NCBI RefSeq assembly: GCF_003634695.1
Contig: NZ_RBWV01000010.1
Coordinates: 1 to 64,000, forward strand
Direction: 5' to 3'
Source of the DNA: Motilibacter peucedani
Lineage (GTDB): Bacteria > Actinomycetota > Actinomycetes > Motilibacterales > Motilibacteraceae
DNA: 64,000 bases
Below the pieces are notes generated by a model, which saw nothing but the letters and a program-made list of their open reading frames with translations, did no database searches and was not told the origin of the DNA. This document shows, piece by piece, positions 8,101 through 18,309 of the stretch. Position 1 is the first letter of the stretch; the number at the start of each line of letters is the position of its first letter. A program made the translations under genes and the position numbers.

Positions 8101-8771
8101 GCCTGCGCACCGCCGAGCGGGCCCTGGCCCAGCTCGGCAAGGTCAACCCGCTGGCGCTCGAGGAGTTCGCGGCCCTGGAGGAGCGGCACAAGTTCCTCGT
8201 GACCCAGCTCGAGGACCTGCGGGCGAGCCGGCGCGACCTGCTCGACATCGTCAAGGAGGTCGACGAGCGCGTGCAGACGGTGTTCGCCGAGGCCTACGCC
8301 GACACCGCGCGCGAGTTCGAGGGCGTCTTCTCCCGGCTCTTCCCGGGCGGCGAGGGCCGGCTGCTGCTCACCGACCCCGACGACATGCTGACGACCGGCA
8401 TCGAGGTCGAGGCGCGTCCGCCCGGCAAGAAGGTCAAGCGGCTCTCGCTGCTCTCGGGCGGCGAGCGCTCGCTCACCGCCGTCGCCCTGCTGGTGGCGAT
8501 CTTCAAGGCCCGGCCGAGCCCGTTCTACGTGATGGACGAGGTCGAGGCCGCGCTCGACGACACCAACCTCGGGCGGCTGCTCACGATCCTCGAGGAGCTG
8601 CGCGGGTCGAGCCAGCTGATCATCATCACCCACCAGAAGCGCACGATGGAGATCGCCGACGCGCTCTACGGCGTCACCATGCGCGGCGACGGCGTCACGA
8701 CCGTCATCAGCCAGCGGCTGCGCGACGAGCCGTCGGGAGCACCGGAACAGCCGGCGGCCGCCGTCAGTTAG
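5166..8771 (+). CDS. smc: chromosome segregation protein SMC
   Basis: SMC is the ATPase core of the condensin that folds and segregates the chromosome, working with ScpA and ScpB. The 1201-residue product shows the full architecture: Walker A GPNGSGKS at residues 31-38, a first long coiled coil to about residue 500, a hinge domain at about 505-665 (begins near GTLLGETPAPGVLG), a second coiled coil to about 1000, then the ABC signature LLSGGERSL near 1095 and Walker B VMDEVEAALDD near 1122. The GTG at 5166 starts the conserved MHLKSLTLRGFKSF N-terminus. A longer in-frame extension upstream overlaps mutM-side sequence and the 61-aa gene, and is rejected. Confidence 0.97.
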   Translation: MHLKSLTLRGFKSFASATTLRFEPGITAVVGPNGSGKSNVVDALAWVMGEQGAKSLRGGKMEDVIFAGTAGRPPLGRAEVSLTIDNADGALPIDYTEVTVTRTLFRNGGSEYQINGASCRLLDVQELLSDSGIGREMHVIVGQGRLDAVLSGTPEDRRGFIEEAAGVLKHRKRKEKALRKLEAMQGNLDRLQDLTTELRRQLKPLGRQAEVARRAATVQADVRDARLRLLADDLVQMTAQLEAEVADEQALRARREQVEQALTEARAQEGALEEEAQAQAPRAARAQETWYALSALRERLRGTAGLATERERNLTRELQAAAADRSGDGRDPDAMEAQAARIREEEAGLLADVERARAELATAVAQVRQSEQALAAEEKALAAAVRARADRREGLARLGGQAAAARSRVDAAEAEIGRLTTARDEAVARAERARVQFAALETQVAGLDAGEEDLDAVHEEASAAYDELSERVEALVAEEREAERERAGLLARVEALQLGLATKDGAGTLLGETPAPGVLGTAASLLEVRAGHETAVAAALGAAAEAVVVSGLGAAVDAVGRLRASDAGRAGLLVAGAPGPDAGELGALPAGAERALDLVHAPDELAGALALLLARVVVVPDLAAARALVDARPELTAVTAEGDVVRAGFVAGGSAGAPSLLEVQAAVDEATRRLEDASHRSDRLRFALSAARSERGAAEERVETALARLHESDARMAAVAEELGQLGSAARAASAEAERLAATLAAAQERVSGARTAAAELEERLAAAADAPDEGEPSRAERDRLAELGAAHRRAEMEARLAVRTAEERARGLAGRADSLERGARQERASRERAAQRRAQQQRDVAVAAAVRRGAETALARLELSLAAAAEERTAADAARAAVTERLAAARSQTRGLAAELDRLVDSVHRDELARAEQRMRVEALRQRSVDELGTDPDVLVEEYGPHQLVPPSLPVPGDPEPETEPVPKPYVRAEQEKRLRTAERALAQLGKVNPLALEEFAALEERHKFLVTQLEDLRASRRDLLDIVKEVDERVQTVFAEAYADTAREFEGVFSRLFPGGEGRLLLTDPDDMLTTGIEVEARPPGKKVKRLSLLSGGERSLTAVALLVAIFKARPSPFYVMDEVEAALDDTNLGRLLTILEELRGSSQLIIITHQKRTMEIADALYGVTMRGDGVTTVISQRLRDEPSGAPEQPAAAVS

Positions 8772-8778
8772 GCCCGGT

Positions 8779-8958
8779 ATGACCTTCTTCGTCCTGGTCC
8801 TGCTCGTCGCCGTCCTCGCTGCCGCGTTCGTGCTCGCCGTCGTCGCCTACCCGCACCGCGGCCGCCGCGTACCCGGACCCCAGCCGGTCAGCGCCGCGCT
8901 CGACCGCGTCGGCGGGCGGGTCAGCGAGCTGCTCGAGGAGGCGTCGGCCACGCGCTGA
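8779..8958 (+). CDS. small single-span membrane protein (59 aa)
   Basis: The ORF has 59 residues and begins 7 nt after the smc stop. Residues 2-24 are a continuous hydrophobic helix (TFFVLVLLVAVLAAAFVLAV). A basic stretch PHRGRRV follows, then a short amphipathic tail ending EEASATR. This arrangement predicts an inner-membrane protein with a cytoplasmic C-terminus. It lies between smc and ftsY in the same direction and may be cotranscribed. No function can be assigned. Confidence is moderate because the ribosome-binding site is weak, but the hydropathy pattern and tight spacing favour a real gene. Confidence 0.55.
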   Translation: MTFFVLVLLVAVLAAAFVLAVVAYPHRGRRVPGPQPVSAALDRVGGRVSELLEEASATR

Positions 8959-9015
8959 CGCCCCGCCGCCCCGCGGCACTCGCCCGGCTCGTGCCGCGGA
9001 TGAGAGGCTGACGAC

Positions 9016-10191
9016 GTGCTCACCGTCATCCTCGTCGCTGTCGCCGTCCTCGTGGTCGCCGTGGTCCTCGGGGCCACCCTCGTCGTCCCCCGCCGTCGGC
9101 GCACGCTGCCGCCGGCGCCGCCGCAGCGCCCAGGCCTCGACTACGCGCCGGGCGTCGGCGACGACGTCACCGTCCCGCGCGACACGCCGACCCGCACCCT
9201 CGAGGACCACGACCTCCCGCCCGTCGAGGGCCCGGCCGAGGCGCCCACCGCGCTGCTGGAGCGGCCCGAGCCGGTCGCCGGCCGGCTCACCCGGCTGCGC
9301 GAGCGGCTCTCGCGCTCGCAGAGCACGCTGGGGCGCGGCCTGCTGGCCCTGCTCTCCCGCGACACCCTCGACGAGGAGACGTGGGAGGAGGTCGAGGACA
9401 CCCTCATCCGCGCCGACGTCGGCGTCACGCCCACGCAGGAGCTGGTCGAGCGGCTGCGCACCCGGGTGCGCGTGCTGGGCACCCGCGACCCGGAGCAGGT
9501 CAAGGCGCTGCTGCGCGAGGAGCTCGTGGCCGCGCTGGCTCCTGAGCTCGACCGCAGCCTGCACACCTCGCGCCACCCCGAGGGCCGCCCGGCCGTCGTG
9601 CTCGTCGTCGGCGTCAACGGCACGGGCAAGACCACGACGGTCGGCAAGCTCGCCCGCGTGCTGGTCAGCGAGGACCGCGACGTCGTGCTCGGCGCGGCCG
9701 ACACCTTCCGCGCCGCCGCCGCCGACCAGCTCACGACGTGGGGCGACCGCGTCGGCGTGCCCACCGTGCGCGGGCCCGAGGGCGGCGACCCCGCCTCGGT
9801 GGCCTTCGACGCGCTGAAGGCCGGCACGGAGGCCGAGGCCGACGTCGTGCTGGTCGACACGGCCGGCCGCCTGCAGAACAAGGTCGGACTGATGGACGAG
9901 CTCGGCAAGGTCAAGCGCGTCCTCGAGCGCGGCGGCCCGGTCGACGAGGTGCTGCTCGTGCTCGACGCGACGACCGGCCAGAACGGCCTCATCCAGGCCC
10001 GCGTCTTCTCCGAGGCGGTCGACGTCACCGGCATCGTGCTGACCAAGCTCGACGGAACCGCCAAGGGCGGCATCGTCGTGGCCGTCCAGCGCGAGCTCGG
10101 CGTGCCGGTCAAGCTGGTCGGGCTGGGCGAGGGCGCCGACGACCTCGCGCCCTTCGAGCCGGGCGCCTTCGTCGACGCGCTGCTCGGCTGA
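9016..10191 (+). CDS. ftsY: signal recognition particle receptor FtsY
   Basis: FtsY is the membrane-associated GTPase receptor that docks SRP-ribosome complexes at the Sec translocon. Residues 2-24 form an N-terminal membrane anchor, as usual in actinobacterial FtsY. A short acidic/proline-rich A region (about 30-85) and the NG domain follow. GTPase motifs seen are G1 GVNGTGKTTT near residue 199, DTFRAAAADQL, the DTAGR loop, and TKLDGTAKGG. The length of 391 residues is normal. The GTG start is used. Its partner Ffh is encoded at 16684-18234. Confidence 0.95.
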   Translation: MLTVILVAVAVLVVAVVLGATLVVPRRRRTLPPAPPQRPGLDYAPGVGDDVTVPRDTPTRTLEDHDLPPVEGPAEAPTALLERPEPVAGRLTRLRERLSRSQSTLGRGLLALLSRDTLDEETWEEVEDTLIRADVGVTPTQELVERLRTRVRVLGTRDPEQVKALLREELVAALAPELDRSLHTSRHPEGRPAVVLVVGVNGTGKTTTVGKLARVLVSEDRDVVLGAADTFRAAAADQLTTWGDRVGVPTVRGPEGGDPASVAFDALKAGTEAEADVVLVDTAGRLQNKVGLMDELGKVKRVLERGGPVDEVLLVLDATTGQNGLIQARVFSEAVDVTGIVLTKLDGTAKGGIVVAVQRELGVPVKLVGLGEGADDLAPFEPGAFVDALLG

Positions 10192-10262
10192 GGGCGGCTC
10201 CACGCTGCGCGCACGCTGCCGGCCGGGACTGTTGACCTCGCCGTAACGTACGCGGCGCCGCT

Positions 10263-10300
10263 GTTACGTGCGCGCAACGTGGCGTCGCAGGACACGAAAC
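10263..10300 (+). promoter_or_regulatory. GlnR-like operator upstream of amt
   Basis: GTTAC (10263-10267), GCAAC (10274-10278), a degenerate TCGCA (10285-10289) and GAAAC (10296-10300) sit in strict 11-bp phase. This reproduces the GTnAC-n6-GAAAC double-box layout of actinobacterial GlnR sites, with three of four boxes recognisable. It lies 50 nt before the amt start. GlnR is the OmpR-type nitrogen regulator that activates amt-glnK-glnD under nitrogen limitation in streptomycetes, so the same control is inferred. Confidence 0.6.
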
Positions 10301-10349
10301 CTGGCGGTCGCACTCTCTGGGGCACAACCGGTCCCCATGGAGGGTACGA

Positions 10350-12001
<1,652 letters not shown>

Positions 12002-12018
12002 CCGATGATCGAGGTCGA

Positions 12019-14370
12019 GTGAGCGTCTCCGAGCAGGGCCCGCCGCCCACCGCCCGCACCCCTGCGGAGCACCTGGCGGCGCGGCGGGCCCTGGTCGCGA
12101 GGCCCGGCCCGCCGAGCCCGGCCCGGCGGCGCGAGCTCTCCGACCTGACCGACGCGTGGATCCGCGAGCTGTGGCACGACGCGGCTCCCGCGCCGGAAGG
12201 GATCGCCCTGGTCGCCGTCGGCGGCTACGGGCGGGCCGCGCTCTCGCCGCAGAGCGACCTCGACCTGCTGCTGCTCCACGACGGGCACCGCAGCGACGAC
12301 GAGGTCGCCCGGGTGGCCGAGGCGCTGTGGTACCCCGTCTGGGACTCCGGCACCCGGCTCGACCACTCGGTCCGCACGCCGGGAGAGGCCCGCAAGGTGG
12401 CTGCCGGCGACCTGTCGGTGCTGCTCGGCCTGCTCGACCTGCGGGTCGTCTGCGGGTCGGGCGCGCTGGGGCAGCGGCTGCGCACGGCGGTCTTCGACGA
12501 CTGGCGCACCAGTGCGCGGTCCCGGCTCGAGGAGCTGCTCGAGACCTGCCGCGAGCGGTGGCGCCGGGCGGGGGAGGTCGCCTTCCTGCTCGAGCCCGAG
12601 CTCAAGGAGGGCAAGGGCGGGCTGCGCGACGCCGTCGCCCTGCGCGCGGTCGCCGCCTCGTGGGTGGCCGACCGGCCGCACGGCGACCTCGACGGAGCCG
12701 TCGAGCGCCTGCTCGACGTGCGCGACGCGCTGCACCAGAGCTCGGGCCGCGCGCTCGACCGCGTGCTCCTGCAGGAGCAGGACGCCGTGGCCACCGTCCT
12801 CGGGCTGGCCGACGCCGACTCGGTGCTCCGGGTCGTGGCCGACTCGGCCCGCACCATCGCCTACGCCGGCGACACCACCTGGCGCCGCGTCGAGCAGCTG
12901 CTCGGCTCGAGGCGGCGCGCTCCGCTGCTGCTGTCCCGCCGGCCGCCACGGCCCCGCGTGCTCGCTCCCGGGCTCGCCGAACACGAGGGGGAGGTCGTGC
13001 TGGGACGCGACGGTCTGGTCGACTCGGACCCCGTGCTGCCCCTGCGCGCCGCCGCCGTCGCGGCGCAGGCCGGGCTGCCGCTCTCGCCCGGCACCGCCGA
13101 GCGCCTGGCCGCCACCAGCCCGCCGCTGCCGGAGCCGTGGCCGCGCGAGGCCCGCGACGCGCTGGTCGCGCTGCTCGGCGCCGGAGCCGGCGCGGTGCGG
13201 GTGTGGGAGGCGCTCGACCAGGCCGGCATCGTCGACCGGTTCCTGCCCGAGTGGGCGCTCGTGCGCAACCGGCCGCAGCGCACGCCGGTGCACCGCTGGA
13301 CCGTCGACCGGCACAGCGTCGAGACCTGCGTGCAGGCCGCCGCGCTCGTGCGCCGCGTCGCCCGGCCCGACCTGCTGCTCGTCGCGGCGCTGCTGCACGA
13401 CATCGGCAAGGGCCGCCGCCGCGGCGACCACTCGCGCGAGGGGGCGGCGATGGCCGCCCCGATCGTGGCCCGCATGGGCTTCTCCGAGCCCGACCAGCAG
13501 GTCGTCGTCGCGCTCGTGCTGCACCACCTGCTCCTCGCCGACACCGCGACCCGGCGCGACATCGACGACCCGGCGACCGCGGCGAAGGTCGCCGACACGC
13601 TCGGCTCGGTCGAGGTGCTCGACCTGCTCTCGGCGCTCACCGAGGCCGACGCGCTCGCCGCCGGGTCGGCTGCCTGGACCGACTGGCGCGCCGGGCTGGT
13701 CGCGGAGCTGACCCGCCGCACCCGGGCCCACCTGCGCGGCGAGCCGCCGCCGCCGGTGACGCCGCTGACCTCCGAGCAGCGCGCGCTCGCCGACGCGGGC
13801 GACCTCGCGGTCACCGTGCGCCCCGAGGGCGGCGGCTGGTCGGTGACCGTCGTCGCACCCGACCGTCGCGGCCTGATGGGCGTGGTGGCCGGCGTCCTCG
13901 CCCTGCACCGGCTCTCCGTGCGCTCCGCGACCCTGCGCACCGAGGGCGGGATCGCGGTCGACACCTGGTCGGTCGTGCCGGAGTTCGGCGACCCGCCCGC
14001 GCTGGAGGCGCTGCGCGACGACATCGACCGGGCGCTCGACCGCCGGCTCGACGTCGCCGCCGTCCTCGAGCGGCGCGAGGCGTCGCGCGCGCCGGCCCAG
14101 GCACCGCGTACGCCTGCGCAGATCGACGTCGTCCATGACGCCTCCGAGACCGCGACCGTGCTCGAGGTGCGCGCCGCCGACCGGCTGGGGCTGCTGCACC
14201 GGCTGGGCCGGGCGCTGTCGTTCGCCGGGCTCGACGTGCTCGCGGCGCGGGTGGCGACGCTGGGGGCGGAGGCGGTCGACGTGTTCTACGTGGTCGAGGA
14301 CACCGGGGAGCCGCTCACCGCCGAGCGGGCGCGAGAGGTCGCGCGGATCCTGAAGGACGTCGCCAGCTAG
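12019..14370 (+). CDS. glnD: [protein-PII] nucleotidyltransferase GlnD
   Basis: GlnD modifies and demodifies PII in response to nitrogen status; in actinobacteria the modification of GlnK is adenylylation. The 783-residue product has the nucleotidyltransferase motif GGYGRAALSPQSDLDLLLL near residue 70. A central HD phosphohydrolase domain carries LLHDIGKGRRRGDHS near residue 460. Two C-terminal ACT domains start near residues 612 (VVAPDRRGLMG) and 713 (VRAADRLGLLHRL) and are expected to sense glutamine. The GTG at 12019 gives MSVSEQG. It ends 9 nt from the convergent GGDEF-EAL gene. Confidence 0.93.
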   Translation: MSVSEQGPPPTARTPAEHLAARRALVARPGPPSPARRRELSDLTDAWIRELWHDAAPAPEGIALVAVGGYGRAALSPQSDLDLLLLHDGHRSDDEVARVAEALWYPVWDSGTRLDHSVRTPGEARKVAAGDLSVLLGLLDLRVVCGSGALGQRLRTAVFDDWRTSARSRLEELLETCRERWRRAGEVAFLLEPELKEGKGGLRDAVALRAVAASWVADRPHGDLDGAVERLLDVRDALHQSSGRALDRVLLQEQDAVATVLGLADADSVLRVVADSARTIAYAGDTTWRRVEQLLGSRRRAPLLLSRRPPRPRVLAPGLAEHEGEVVLGRDGLVDSDPVLPLRAAAVAAQAGLPLSPGTAERLAATSPPLPEPWPREARDALVALLGAGAGAVRVWEALDQAGIVDRFLPEWALVRNRPQRTPVHRWTVDRHSVETCVQAAALVRRVARPDLLLVAALLHDIGKGRRRGDHSREGAAMAAPIVARMGFSEPDQQVVVALVLHHLLLADTATRRDIDDPATAAKVADTLGSVEVLDLLSALTEADALAAGSAAWTDWRAGLVAELTRRTRAHLRGEPPPPVTPLTSEQRALADAGDLAVTVRPEGGGWSVTVVAPDRRGLMGVVAGVLALHRLSVRSATLRTEGGIAVDTWSVVPEFGDPPALEALRDDIDRALDRRLDVAAVLERREASRAPAQAPRTPAQIDVVHDASETATVLEVRAADRLGLLHRLGRALSFAGLDVLAARVATLGAEAVDVFYVVEDTGEPLTAERAREVARILKDVAS

Positions 14371-14379
14371 CGGGACCGC

Positions 14380-16464
14380 TCACCAGAACGAGTGGGTCAG
14401 CACGTCCTGCAGATCGTCGGCCGGGAGCGCCCGGCTGAACAGGTAGCCCTGGGCCTGGTCGCAGCCCATGCGCACCAGCTCGTCGACCTGCGACTCGTGC
14501 TCGGCGCCCTCCGCGACCGTCCGCAGCCCCAGCCCGTGGGCGAGCCCGACGACCGCGCGCACGATGTGGATGCTCTCGAGGTCGTCGGTGATCGCCGAGA
14601 CGAACGACCGGTCGGCCTTGACGACGCTCACCGGCAGCCGGGTGAGGTAGGACAGCGACGAGTAGCCGGTGCCGAAGTCGTCGACCGCCATCTCGACGCC
14701 CAGCGCGTGCAGCTCGCGGACCGCCCGGGTGCACGCCTCGGTCTCGGCGATGACGCTGCTCTCGGTGATCTCCAGGCAGAGCGCGCCGGCCTGCACGCCG
14801 TGCCGGCCGAGGCTGTCGCTCACCTGGCGGACCAGCGCCGAGCCGCGCAGCAGCTGGTGCGGCGAGACGTTGACCGCGACCCGGGGGGCCGCCGGGCCGA
14901 GCACCCGGGCCCACTCGGCGCGCTGGGCGCAGGCCGTGCTCAACACGAAGGCGCCGAGGGTGTGGATGAGTCCGGAGTCCTCGGCGACGGCGATGAAGTC
15001 CTCGGGTCCGACGCTGCCGAGCTCGGCGTCGTCCCACCGCGCCAGCGCCTCGACGCTGACCACGCGCCCGCTGCGCAGGTCGACGACCGGCTGGTAGTGC
15101 ACCTGCAGCTGGTCGGCGGCCAGAGCCGTGCGCAGCCGTCGCTCGAGGCTGTGGCGCGCGACGGCCCGCTCGCGCAGGCCCTCCTCGAAGACGCGCACCC
15201 GCCGGCGCCCGTCGGCCTTCGCCTGGTACATCGCGGTGTCGGCGTCGCGCAGCAGCGTCACCGCGTCGGCGTGCCCGTGCCGGTCGGCCACGGCGATGCC
15301 GACCGAGGCGTCGACGTGCAGGGCCGGCGAGCCGTCGAGCGGTGCCGCGAGGGCCTGGAGGAGGCGCTCGCCGCGGCGGATGGCGTCACCGACGTCGTCG
15401 ACGCGCTCGCAGAGCACGGCGAACTCGTCGCCGCCCAGCCGGGCGACGGTGTCCTCCGCCCGCACCGTGGCGACGATGCGCGCGGCGACCGCCCGCAGCA
15501 GCTCGTCGCCGGCAGCGTGGCCGAGGGAGTCGTTGACGACCTTGAACCGGTCGAGGTCGAGGAAGAGCACGGCGAGGTGGCCGCCGCTGCGGCGGGCCAC
15601 GGCGTGACCGAGCCGGTCGAGGAAGACCGCCCGGTTCGGGAGCCCGGTGAGCGGGTCGCGCGTGGCCCGCTCGACCAGCAGCGACTCGGTGCGCCGCTGC
15701 TCGGTGACGTCGCGCACGGCGATCCCCGCGCCGAGGACGTCGCCGGCGGCCTCCCCGGGCACGCGCACGGGGTAGTAGTCCGACACCCACTGGCGCCGTG
15801 CGCCGTCGTGGGCGGCGGTCGAGCCGAGCACCTCGACGCCCAGGACGGGTACGCCGTGGCGCAGCACCCGGTCGATGCTGGTGATCGCGACGGGGTCGAC
15901 GTCGGGCAGCACCTCGGCGACGTGGACGCCGAGGTGCTCCTCGACGGGCCGGCCGTTCATCGCCGCGAGCGCCGGGTTGACGCGGCGGTAGACACCGCTC
16001 GCGTCGACGTAGGCCAGGCCCACGGGGGCGGCGTCGATCAGCGTGTCGAGCAGCGCCCGGGAGTCCTTGTGCTCCTGGGTCTCGACCGCCCGCGCGTGCT
16101 CCGCCTTCTTGCGCTCGGTGATCTCGTGGAAGAAGATCACGACGCCGTCGGGCAGCGGGTGGATCCGGCACTCGAACCACCGGTCCCACGCGCCGATGTA
16201 GTCCTCGACCAGCACCTGGCGCTGCTCGGCCAGCGCCAGCTCGTAGGCCTGCTGGTAGGGCTCGCGCACCGCCTCGGGGAACTCGGTCCAGATGTGGCGC
16301 CCGAGCAGGTCCTCGGGACGGCGGCCGAACAGCTGCGCCGCCTGGGAGTTGACGTAGACGTAGCGCCAGTCGCGGTCGAGCGCCACGAGCGCGTCGCTGA
16401 CCGCGTCGAGCACCTCGTCCTTGCTGAGCCGCAGCGGCCCGGCCGACCCGCCCTGCTCCGTCAC
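14380..16464 (-). CDS. PAS-PAS-GGDEF-EAL cyclic-di-GMP signalling protein
   Basis: The 694-residue cytosolic protein carries two PAS sensor domains (about 15-115 and 140-265), then a diguanylate cyclase domain and a phosphodiesterase domain. The GGDEF motif is intact at residues 344-348 (RLGGDEFAVL). The EAL motif is intact at residues 472-474 (VEALARW), and the later phosphodiesterase motif DDFGTGYSSL is also present, so both activities are possible. No membrane segment is seen. The GTG at 16464 has a strong ggagggg ribosome-binding site. The same frame stays open far upstream, antisense to ffh, and that part is not coding. The gene is monocistronic and divergent from ffh. The ligand of the PAS domains cannot be told from the sequence. 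Confidence 0.9.
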   Translation of the reverse strand: MTEQGGSAGPLRLSKDEVLDAVSDALVALDRDWRYVYVNSQAAQLFGRRPEDLLGRHIWTEFPEAVREPYQQAYELALAEQRQVLVEDYIGAWDRWFECRIHPLPDGVVIFFHEITERKKAEHARAVETQEHKDSRALLDTLIDAAPVGLAYVDASGVYRRVNPALAAMNGRPVEEHLGVHVAEVLPDVDPVAITSIDRVLRHGVPVLGVEVLGSTAAHDGARRQWVSDYYPVRVPGEAAGDVLGAGIAVRDVTEQRRTESLLVERATRDPLTGLPNRAVFLDRLGHAVARRSGGHLAVLFLDLDRFKVVNDSLGHAAGDELLRAVAARIVATVRAEDTVARLGGDEFAVLCERVDDVGDAIRRGERLLQALAAPLDGSPALHVDASVGIAVADRHGHADAVTLLRDADTAMYQAKADGRRRVRVFEEGLRERAVARHSLERRLRTALAADQLQVHYQPVVDLRSGRVVSVEALARWDDAELGSVGPEDFIAVAEDSGLIHTLGAFVLSTACAQRAEWARVLGPAAPRVAVNVSPHQLLRGSALVRQVSDSLGRHGVQAGALCLEITESSVIAETEACTRAVRELHALGVEMAVDDFGTGYSSLSYLTRLPVSVVKADRSFVSAITDDLESIHIVRAVVGLAHGLGLRTVAEGAEHESQVDELVRMGCDQAQGYLFSRALPADDLQDVLTHSFW

Positions 16465-16578
16465 GGTCCCCCCTCCGGGGGCCCGCGACGTCGGGAGCCC
16501 CCGCCCATCGTCCTGCCCGCGCGCGAGCAGGGACAACCGGGGCGCTGCTGCTCCCCCCCGGCGCCGCGGAGGGGCGGC

Positions 16579-16584
16579 TAGGCT
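16579..16584 (+). promoter_or_regulatory. candidate -10 element (TAGGCT) for ffh
   Basis: The same TAGGCT hexamer as upstream of yceD lies in the 219-bp divergent gap before ffh and would give a leader of about 92 nt. The rest of the gap (16465-16683) shows no other clear structure. Confidence 0.35.
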
Positions 16585-16683
16585 GGGGCGCGGCCGACGG
16601 CGTACCCGGACCTGCGCCCCACCGCGCACGGGCACCGCCCGTCCGTCGGCCCAGCCGCCTGTCACACAAGTGGAAGCGAACAC

Positions 16684-18234
16684 GTGTTCACGACGCTCCA
16701 GGACCGCCTGACCGCGACCTTCAAGGGACTGCGCGGCAAGGGCCGCCTCTCCGAGGCCGACATCGACGCGACCGCGCGCGAGATCCGGGTCGCCCTCCTC
16801 GAGGCCGACGTCGCGCTGCCGGTCGTGCGCGAGTTCATCGCCGCGGTGCGCGAGCGGGCCCGCGGCGCCGAGGTGTCGCAGGCGCTCAACCCCGCGCAGC
16901 AGATCATCAAGATCGTCAACGAGGAGCTCGTGACGATCCTCGGCGGCGAGACCCGCCGGGTCCGGTTCGCCAAGAACCCGCCGACGGTGATCATGCTCGC
17001 CGGCCTCCAGGGCGCCGGCAAGACCACGCTCGCCGGCAAGCTCGCGCTCTGGCTCAAGGGCCAGGGCCACGCCCCGCTGCTCGTCGCGGCCGACCTCCAG
17101 CGTCCGAACGCCGTGACCCAGCTGCAGGTCGTGGGGGAGCGGGCCGGCACGCCGGTGTTCGCCCCTGAGCCCGGCAACGGCGTGGGCGACCCGGTCCGGG
17201 TGGCGCGCCAGGCCATGGACTTCGCGCGCGACAAGCAGCACGACGTGGTCGTCGTCGACACCGCCGGCCGCCTCGGCATCGACGCCGAGCTCATGCAGCA
17301 GGCCGCCGACATCCGCGACGCCGTGCAGCCCGACGAGATCCTCTTCGTCGTCGACGCGATGATCGGCCAGGACGCGGTCGTCACGGCCGAGGCGTTCCTC
17401 GAGGGCGTCGGCTTCACCGGCGTCGTGCTGACCAAGCTCGACGGCGACGCGCGCGGCGGTGCCGCCCTCTCGGTCGCCAAGGTCACCGGGCGGCAGGTGA
17501 TGTTCGCCAGCAACGGCGAGAAGCTCACCGACTTCGACGTCTTCCACCCCGACCGGATGGCCTCGCGCATCCTCGACATGGGCGACGTGCTCACGCTGAT
17601 CGAGCAGGCCGAGCGCACGTTCGACGCGCAGCAGCAGGAGGAGATCGCGCGCAAGTTCTCGACGGGTGAGGACTTCACCCTCGAGGACTTCATGTCGCAG
17701 ATGCAGCAGCTGCGCAAGATGGGCTCGATGTCGAAGATCTTCGGCATGCTGCCCGGGATGGGCCAGTTCCGCGAGCAGATCGAGAACATCGACGAGCGCG
17801 AGCTCGACCGCACGCAGGCCATGATCTCGTCGATGACGCCCGCCGAGCGCCGCGACCCCAAGATCCTCAACGGCTCGCGCCGCTCGCGCATCGCCCGCGG
17901 CTCGGGCACCTCGGTCTCGGCCGTCAACGACCTCGTCGAGCGGTTCGGCCAGGCCCAGCAGATGATGCGGACCATGCGCAGCGGGGGCGCGATCCCCGGC
18001 ATGCCGGGCTTCGGCAAGAAGTCCAAGGGCAAGCAGGCGCCGCAGCAGAAGAAGGGCAAGGGCGGCCGCTCCTCGGGCAACCCCGCCAAGCGCGCGCTCG
18101 AGGCGCAGCAGGCACCGGCGCGTACGCCTGCGGCCGGCAGCCCGTTCGGCCCTGCCGCAGGCGGCGGAGCCGGTGCCGGCGGCTTCGAGCTCCCCGCCGA
18201 GCTGCGCGACCTGCTGCCGCCCGGCTCGCGCTGA
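16684..18234 (+). CDS. ffh: signal recognition particle protein Ffh (SRP54)
   Basis: Ffh binds 4.5S RNA and the signal sequences of nascent membrane proteins and hands them to FtsY. The NG domain shows G1 GLQGAGKTT near residue 108, DLQRPNAVTQL, the DTAGR loop, and TKLDGDARGG. The methionine-rich M domain (about 310-460) contains the MGSMSKIFGMLPGMG segment that binds signal peptides. The tail (about 440-516) is Lys/Pro/Gly-rich and longer than in E. coli, as is common in actinobacteria. The start is the GTG at 16684, preceded by a modest ggaag. A 282-bp gap with a palindromic repeat separates it from rpsP. Confidence 0.96.
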   Translation: MFTTLQDRLTATFKGLRGKGRLSEADIDATAREIRVALLEADVALPVVREFIAAVRERARGAEVSQALNPAQQIIKIVNEELVTILGGETRRVRFAKNPPTVIMLAGLQGAGKTTLAGKLALWLKGQGHAPLLVAADLQRPNAVTQLQVVGERAGTPVFAPEPGNGVGDPVRVARQAMDFARDKQHDVVVVDTAGRLGIDAELMQQAADIRDAVQPDEILFVVDAMIGQDAVVTAEAFLEGVGFTGVVLTKLDGDARGGAALSVAKVTGRQVMFASNGEKLTDFDVFHPDRMASRILDMGDVLTLIEQAERTFDAQQQEEIARKFSTGEDFTLEDFMSQMQQLRKMGSMSKIFGMLPGMGQFREQIENIDERELDRTQAMISSMTPAERRDPKILNGSRRSRIARGSGTSVSAVNDLVERFGQAQQMMRTMRSGGAIPGMPGFGKKSKGKQAPQQKKGKGGRSSGNPAKRALEAQQAPARTPAAGSPFGPAAGGGAGAGGFELPAELRDLLPPGSR

Positions 18235-18260
18235 CGCCCGCGGCACGCCCCCCCTCGTTG

Positions 18261-18309
18261 GCACGATGTGACTCCTTGCCAATCAGATCGGCAAGGAGTC
18301 ACATCGTGC
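18261..18309. repeat. 49-bp palindromic intergenic element, copy 1
   Basis: Perfect 20-bp arms, GCACGATGTGACTCCTTGCC (18261-18280) and its reverse complement (18290-18309), flank a 9-base centre that is itself nearly symmetric. A second copy at 42904-42954 differs at only four of 49 positions. It lies 26 nt after the ffh stop and about 210 nt before rpsP. It could fold as a terminator for ffh, but no T-tract follows and the second copy is not in a terminator position. Confidence 0.9.

Noticed and set aside
16465-18282. Upstream extension of the GGDEF-EAL frame to about 1300 codons
   Set aside because: It runs antisense through ffh and has no protein-like features. The GTG at 16464 has a strong ribosome-binding site and starts just before the first PAS domain.
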